DNA from: Nitrospira sp. UBA5699
GTDB taxonomy: Bacteria > Nitrospirota > Nitrospiria > Nitrospirales > Nitrospiraceae
Direction of reading: 5' to 3'
Assembly (NCBI GenBank): GCA_002420105.1
Contig: DIHJ01000094.1
Location: 16,391-25,509, forward strand
DNA length: 9,119 bases
Shown: piece after piece, positions 5,596 through 9,119 of the stretch
Numbering within the stretch: position 1 is the stretch's first letter
How the letters are laid out: each line of letters opens with the position of its first letter
Program-made: the position numbers and the translations under genes
The notes under the pieces: generated by a model
The model's input: only the letters and a program-made list of their open reading frames with translations
Told to the model about the DNA's origin: nothing
Database searches by the model: none

Positions 5596-6639
5596 ATGCG
5601 CGCTGGCAATGATTCCCGCACAGTGGTTCTCGGATTCATGATCGGCATCCTCGCCGGGGTGTTCGGTTCCCCGGCATGGGCGCAGCTCAAGCCGGAACTC
5701 GACGCCAAGATTCCCGCCTATCAATCGGCCGGTCACATCGGCGGAAGCCTGCTGGTCGCCGGGTCCGGCACCATGAAACCGCTGACGGAAGCCTGGGCGG
5801 AGGATCTTCGCCGCCACTATCCGTCGCTGAAAATCACCGTCGACAGCACGGGGTCCGAGGCGGGGCTCGCCTCGCTCTTCGAGGGCAAGGCCCAGATCGC
5901 CGCGATGTCGCGGCGGATGCGGCAACAGGAGATCGTGGAGTTCAAGCGGGAATTCGGGTACGAACCCACGGAAGTTCCCGTCGGCGTCGATGCCCTTGCG
6001 GTCTTCGTGCACAAGGACAACCCTCTGCCGGGATTGACGCTCGCCGAGCTCGACGCCATCTTCTCCGACGAAAGACGGCGCGGGCTGTTGTACAATCTGC
6101 GCCAGTGGAGCGATTTTATGCTCGAAGGCGACTTCAACGGCGCGCCGATCCGGCTGTACGGACCCAACCGGCTTTCCGGAACCGCTTCGTTCTTCCAGGA
6201 ACATGTCTGCAACGAGGCGCCGCTGAAGAAGCAGGTGGAGATGCGGGCCGGATCCGCCTCCGTCGTCGTGGCGGTCGCCCAGGATCGTTTCGGCATCGGG
6301 TTCAGCGGAATCGGATACCGCACGTCCGACGTGCGCCCCGTCCCTCTGGCCTCCGTGTCCGGCGGCCGCTATGTGGAACCGACCTTCCAATCGGCCATGG
6401 ACGGTTCGTATCCGTTGCGCCGGCAGCTGTATCTCTACGTCAACCGGGCGCCGAAGGCTCCGGTCCCGCCGGCCGTCGCCGAATTCGTGAAGCTCGCCTT
6501 GAGCCAGCAGGGGCAGCAGACCGTCGTCGCCAAAGGTTACTATCCGCTCCCGATGCAGGACATCGCCAGACTGACGGCCTTCTGGGCGACGCCGCTCCGG
6601 TCCGCGGCGGTCGAGACGCCCGCAAAACTCCGTGACTGA
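5596..6639 (+). CDS. PstS-like phosphate-binding protein (second, divergent copy)
   Basis: This 347-aa exported substrate-binding protein of the PstS/PBP-like family likely binds phosphate in the periplasm. A signal peptide (1-29) ends in AWA with cleavage before Gln30. The mature part carries VAGSGTMKPLTEAWAEDL (GSGTM at 56-60), TGSEAGL (85-91) and AAMSRRM (102-108), the loops that contact phosphate in this family, then GPNRLSGTASFF and VAQDRFGIGFSGIGY. It differs strongly from the other PstS in the window (GSGTM versus DGSST; GSEAGL versus GTGGGF), so the two are not a recent duplication. AAGGAG lies 5 nt before the ATG at 5596; earlier in-frame starts would hide the signal peptide. A Pho-box-like pair lies upstream. 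The last 8 bases overlap the next gene, suggesting co-translation. Confidence 0.92.
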   Translation: MRAGNDSRTVVLGFMIGILAGVFGSPAWAQLKPELDAKIPAYQSAGHIGGSLLVAGSGTMKPLTEAWAEDLRRHYPSLKITVDSTGSEAGLASLFEGKAQIAAMSRRMRQQEIVEFKREFGYEPTEVPVGVDALAVFVHKDNPLPGLTLAELDAIFSDERRRGLLYNLRQWSDFMLEGDFNGAPIRLYGPNRLSGTASFFQEHVCNEAPLKKQVEMRAGSASVVVAVAQDRFGIGFSGIGYRTSDVRPVPLASVSGGRYVEPTFQSAMDGSYPLRRQLYLYVNRAPKAPVPPAVAEFVKLALSQQGQQTVVAKGYYPLPMQDIARLTAFWATPLRSAAVETPAKLRD

Positions 6640-7393
6640 ACTCCCGACCAGAGAGATCGGCTTTCTCCCGGCGAAGACGGCCGCCCTGCTCGCGCTGCTG
6701 CTGGTCCCGCCGGCCTGCGCACCGGGTCAATTCACGACGCTCACGCTGTACGACCGGCCGGAGGCGTTCGTGCGTCTGGAAGCGGACCGCACCGTCGAGA
6801 AAGGCCGCGAGCACAGCCATCCGGTCAGCGTCACGCCCGAGCAGATTGCGGCCGTGCTGAGCGGCGTCATGATCGAGGAGCCGGTTACGCGGCTCCCCCT
6901 CTACGACGACACCAGCCAGCCGCGCCGGCACCGGGTCTTCGGCGACCGCACCGTGGCGCTGTTCGCGCCGCTGCTGGCGGAGGGGCTGCAGAAGGCCACT
7001 CCGGAGGAGATCGTCACCTTTTATCTATCGCAGGAATTGTCCGGCACGAGCCGCGAGGTGACGTCCGGCGGGGTCTTCGTTCGGGGGGATGCGCTCCATC
7101 TCGTGCTCGGGAACTACCGGTCGAGCACCCATTACAGCGCCGACATCGGCGTCGCGGATATGAACGACGACCGCCTCACGCCCCTGCAGCCGCTCGCCCC
7201 GCAGCGGGGCCGGCTGGACTTCGAGCCCCGGACGGCCCGGCAGCCCGCCTCGTCGAGCGGCTGGTCCCGCATATTCGAACGCGACCGGCGCGAACTGGTC
7301 ATCCGGTTCCGTGACCTCTCGCCGCTGGTCCTTCCCTCTCCAGCGCCGGTCGTACCGGCTCCCGCCAGACCAGCCGACGCCCCTCGCCCCTGA
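6632..7393 (+). CDS. Exported or lipid-anchored protein of unknown function, coupled to pstS
   Basis: A 253-aa protein that I do not recognise. A GTG start at 6632 overlaps the stop of pstS by 8 bp (GTGACTGA), indicating translational coupling. Residues about 14-28 form a hydrophobic signal followed by Cys29 (VPPAC), a possible but non-canonical lipobox. The core (about 35-165) looks folded: LTLYDRPEAFVRLE, HPVSVTPEQIAAVLSGVMIEEP, VALFAPLLAEGLQKATPEEIVTFYL and GGVFVRGDALHLVLGNYR. From about 190 it becomes Arg- and Pro-rich, ending in a disordered PAPVVPAPARPAD tail that could reach across the envelope. From context it may work with PstS or the porin at the outer membrane; nothing in the sequence proves that. 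It is convergent with the porin gene, with 35 bp between stops. Confidence 0.85.
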   Translation: MTELPTREIGFLPAKTAALLALLLVPPACAPGQFTTLTLYDRPEAFVRLEADRTVEKGREHSHPVSVTPEQIAAVLSGVMIEEPVTRLPLYDDTSQPRRHRVFGDRTVALFAPLLAEGLQKATPEEIVTFYLSQELSGTSREVTSGGVFVRGDALHLVLGNYRSSTHYSADIGVADMNDDRLTPLQPLAPQRGRLDFEPRTARQPASSSGWSRIFERDRRELVIRFRDLSPLVLPSPAPVVPAPARPADAPRP

Positions 7394-7406
7394 CCCCGTG
7401 CCCGCT

Positions 7407-7425
7407 GCGGTCGCGGAGCGACTGC
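7407..7425 (+). terminator. Possible hairpin between convergent genes
   Basis: GCGGTCGC (7407-7414), loop GGA and GCGACTGC (7418-7425) form an 8-bp stem with one G-U pair in plus-strand RNA (a C-A mismatch in the opposite transcript). No T-tract follows. It sits in the 35-bp gap between two convergent stops, where a terminator for the rightward operon is expected. Confidence 0.35.
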
Positions 7426-7428
7426 GCC

Positions 7429-8850
7429 CTAGAAATTCCACTGCAATTGGAACCGGAGCAGATTCCCGCTGTTGAGCTGATAGGGGGTCTGAATACAACC
7501 GACCGGCGAATTCGACAGCGAACAGGTATTGGCCGGTAAGAGGCTGGCGTCGGCGGAGGTGCGCTGCGTCCAGGTGTACATGACGGTCAGTTCGAGCGCT
7601 CGGTTGAACTGATACTCGAGCCCGACCTCCCATTCCCGGACCGTATTCCTCGGCGCGTTGTCTTCGTGCTTCTTCCCCCCGTAGTACTCCTGGACCCGGA
7701 CGAAGGGAAAGATGCTCTGGCAGTACGTATCGCACTTGTAGTTGTAGAAGACCTGCATGTACCCGCCCCGGAGCGAGCCCAGCTGGACCTGCGTCCGGTC
7801 CTGACTCAGTTCCGGCCCCCGGCCGATGGTGTACTCGGCCTGAAACCCGAACGGCTGCGGGAACAGGGCCACGTGCCAGGCCACCCGCTCATCCAGATAA
7901 TTGCCGTCGTTCCGGACGATCGGCGTGAGCGTGGTGCCGCCGGTGAGCGCCGCGTTGAGCGGCACGACCGGAGCCGTCGAGACGTTGAAGTAGCCCCGAT
8001 AGGCGTCCATGCCGACCTCGACGATCTGCCCGTTGGGAAACTCGTAGGGATACATGGAGTGGAATACGACGTGCTTGTCCTTGTTGGCATCCCGGCGGTT
8101 CGCCGTCTGCCCGCTGTACACGCCGATGCCCAGCATCCCGTAGTCGCCAGAGCCCTTCAGGCCGCTGTCCACCAGCCGCCGGAAGCGCTCCCGGACCGCC
8201 GTCGGCGCGTAGTAGAGAAACAGGCCCAGGTCCCGCTCGTTGTTGGCCGCGCTGTTGATCGCGTCGTTACGATCGAAGCCGAGGCGGTTCTGACTGGACT
8301 GCATGTTCTCGAACCCGAACGGCACTTTCGACAGTCCGGCCCGGATGCGCCATTCCTTGTTCTCGGTCAGAAAAAGATCGGCGTAGAAATCCCGCAACGT
8401 CGCCACCTGCTCCGTGCCGGACACCAAACCCGCAAACTCCGGCTGGACGTACACGAACACGCGCTCGTGCGGCTGGCCGCTGATGATGACGCGGCCCCGG
8501 CGAAGGAAGAACTCGTTGTTCCTGCCGATCGACCGGTCGCCCTGATTGTTGATGAGGAGATCGTTGTTGATCGTGTGGTTGTAGCGGAACTGCGTATACC
8601 CGCGGATGCTGATCTTTTCATACCAGCGCTCGCGGACCGGCGCGTCGCCGACTCCGCGGCTTTCTTCGAATTCCTTGGCCTGCCGTTTCTCTTCCTCGGC
8701 CTTGAGTTTCACCCATTGATCGATCGTGATCTGTTTGTTCTCCAACAGGAGATCTTCCAGCTGGCCGGCCGAGGCGGACTGCCCCGCGCCCAGGACCATC
8801 ACGACCGCGACACCGCACACCCACCCGATCAGCGCCCGAGAGACTTCCAT
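7429..8850 (-). CDS. Outer-membrane porin of the phosphate-selective OprP/OprO type
   Basis: This 473-aa beta-barrel porin of the Porin_O_P type would admit phosphate or related anions through the outer membrane. A signal peptide (1-28) ends in ASA. A short charged helical, probably coiled-coil, segment follows (QLEDLLLENKQITIDQWVKL, then an E/K/R-rich run to about 65). The barrel begins with ISIRGYTQFRYN and has FFLRRGRVIISGQPHERVFVYVQPEF and RIRAGLSKVPFGFENMQSS, the strand and loop pattern typical of this family. It ends in LRFQLQWNF, with the terminal Phe recognised by the BAM machinery. Two cysteine pairs (CDTYC and CSLSNSPVGC) could form disulfides. AGGAGG lies 4 nt before the ATG at 8850; an upstream in-frame start at 8868 has no such site. 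A Pho-type repeat array precedes it. Substrate specificity is inferred from family and context. Confidence 0.9.
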   Translation of the reverse strand: MEVSRALIGWVCGVAVVMVLGAGQSASAGQLEDLLLENKQITIDQWVKLKAEEEKRQAKEFEESRGVGDAPVRERWYEKISIRGYTQFRYNHTINNDLLINNQGDRSIGRNNEFFLRRGRVIISGQPHERVFVYVQPEFAGLVSGTEQVATLRDFYADLFLTENKEWRIRAGLSKVPFGFENMQSSQNRLGFDRNDAINSAANNERDLGLFLYYAPTAVRERFRRLVDSGLKGSGDYGMLGIGVYSGQTANRRDANKDKHVVFHSMYPYEFPNGQIVEVGMDAYRGYFNVSTAPVVPLNAALTGGTTLTPIVRNDGNYLDERVAWHVALFPQPFGFQAEYTIGRGPELSQDRTQVQLGSLRGGYMQVFYNYKCDTYCQSIFPFVRVQEYYGGKKHEDNAPRNTVREWEVGLEYQFNRALELTVMYTWTQRTSADASLLPANTCSLSNSPVGCIQTPYQLNSGNLLRFQLQWNF

Positions 8851-8911
8851 CGCTCCTCCTGCCGACAACGTACGACTCCGTGATCCGATCAGCGGCAGGA
8901 TAGAAAGGGAG

Positions 8912-8951
8912 GATTACGGCCAGGTTACGTTCGGTTCCAGGATCGGTTAAC
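8912..8951 (-). promoter_or_regulatory. Pho-box-like array upstream of the porin
   Basis: Read on the minus strand, GTTAACC (8951-8945), GGAACC (8938-8933), CGTAACC (8929-8923) and CGTAATC (8918-8912) occur in series. The first, third and fourth are at exact multiples of 11 bp (22 and 11); the weaker second unit is off by one. The array ends about 62 bp before the porin ATG. The order and spacing match the sites before the second pstS and the CBS gene. Confidence 0.5.
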
Positions 8952-8998
8952 TCGGCGGGAAACGATGAAATCCTGGCGGAAGAGAGGCAAGCAGCGGC

Positions 8999-9021
8999 TA
9001 GCCCGCATTATTCATGACGGT
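8999..9021 (-). repeat. Right copy of the 23-bp inverted repeat
   Basis: This is the exact reverse complement of 1-23 (begins TAGCCCGCAT, ends CATGACGGT). Here it is intergenic, about 150 bp upstream of the porin start. A short imperfect symmetry (CGGCTAGCC at 8996) overlaps its inner edge. Confidence 0.85.
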
Positions 9022-9040
9022 TCGTGGCGAAATCGCTGAG

Positions 9041-9099
9041 CCGCGTCGCGAGACCGGCGCGCGGAGGCGTGAGGCCCCGAGGCGTACTCGTGCCGTACG
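9041..9099. other. Non-coding, hairpin-rich tail beyond the right inverted repeat
   Basis: No convincing gene occurs from 9022 to the end. Two hairpins lie in series. The first is CCGCGTCGC (9041-9049) pairing with GCGCGCGG (9057-9064) with one bulged T. The second is CGTAC (9083-9087) pairing with GTACG (9095-9099) around a 7-nt loop. GAGGC occurs three times between 9064 and 9083. The composition differs from the neighbouring genes and looks like a structured dispersed repeat adjacent to the inverted repeat. It continues beyond the window. Confidence 0.4.
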
Positions 9100-9119
9100 T
9101 CGAGGGTCCGAGGGGCGAG

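Noticed and set aside
7666..8883. 405-codon plus-strand open frame opposite the porin
   Set aside because: The porin frame has a signal peptide, family motifs, a terminal Phe and a strong AGGAGG. The antisense frame is compositionally a shadow.
1..9119. CRISPR array, tRNA, rRNA, transposase
   Set aside because: I scanned by eye for regularly spaced direct repeats, tRNA-like ends and transposase motifs and found none.

Overview
The window is a GC-rich bacterial segment packed with genes of phosphate acquisition and phosphate-starvation regulation. The gene style (two divergent PstS-type binding proteins, an OprP/O-type porin, a CHAD protein, high GC) resembles Nitrospira and relatives (Nitrospirota). 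That taxonomic guess rests on general resemblance, not on a marker gene.

Layout. The left part is a leftward operon of three genes: a 307-aa protein that I read as a divergent proteasome/HslV-type Ntn hydrolase (2196-1273), a 44-aa one-helix membrane protein joined to it by an ATGA stop/start overlap (1276-1142), and a PstS-like phosphate-binding protein (1055-21). Divergent from this operon is a proline-rich lipoprotein with a C-terminal fibronectin-III-like domain (2485-3111), followed by a small two-CBS-domain protein (3240-3623). Convergent to the CBS gene is an OmpR/PhoB-family regulator whose receiver domain has lost most phosphorylation-site residues (4475-3774). Divergent from the regulator is a CHAD-domain protein (4687-5460). 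Then comes a second, unrelated-looking PstS (5596-6639), which overlaps by 8 bp a secreted or lipid-anchored protein of unknown function (6632-7393). A convergent phosphate-selective-type porin (8850-7429) closes the gene set.

Regulation. All five promoter-bearing intergenic regions contain short TAAC/GTTAA/CTGTCAT-like units phased by about 11 bp. This is the geometry of the classical Pho box (7-bp direct repeats separated by 4 bp). The best are CTGTAAC-AACT-CTGTTAA before the Ntn-hydrolase operon and CTGTCAT-CGAA-TGTTAAT-ATGT-TCTTAAT before the CHAD gene. The locus therefore looks like one local Pho regulon: porin for outer-membrane entry, two periplasmic binding proteins, a possible polyphosphate-associated CHAD protein, and a PhoB-like DNA-binding regulator. 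PstC, PstA, PstB, PhoU and PhoR are not in the window.

Edges. A perfect 23-bp inverted repeat lies at 1-23 and 8999-9021, flanking almost the whole window. The left copy contributes the stop codon of the first pstS. Beyond the right copy is a non-coding, hairpin-rich tail. No rRNA, tRNA, CRISPR array or transposase is visible, and no gene-free stretch exceeds 300 bp.
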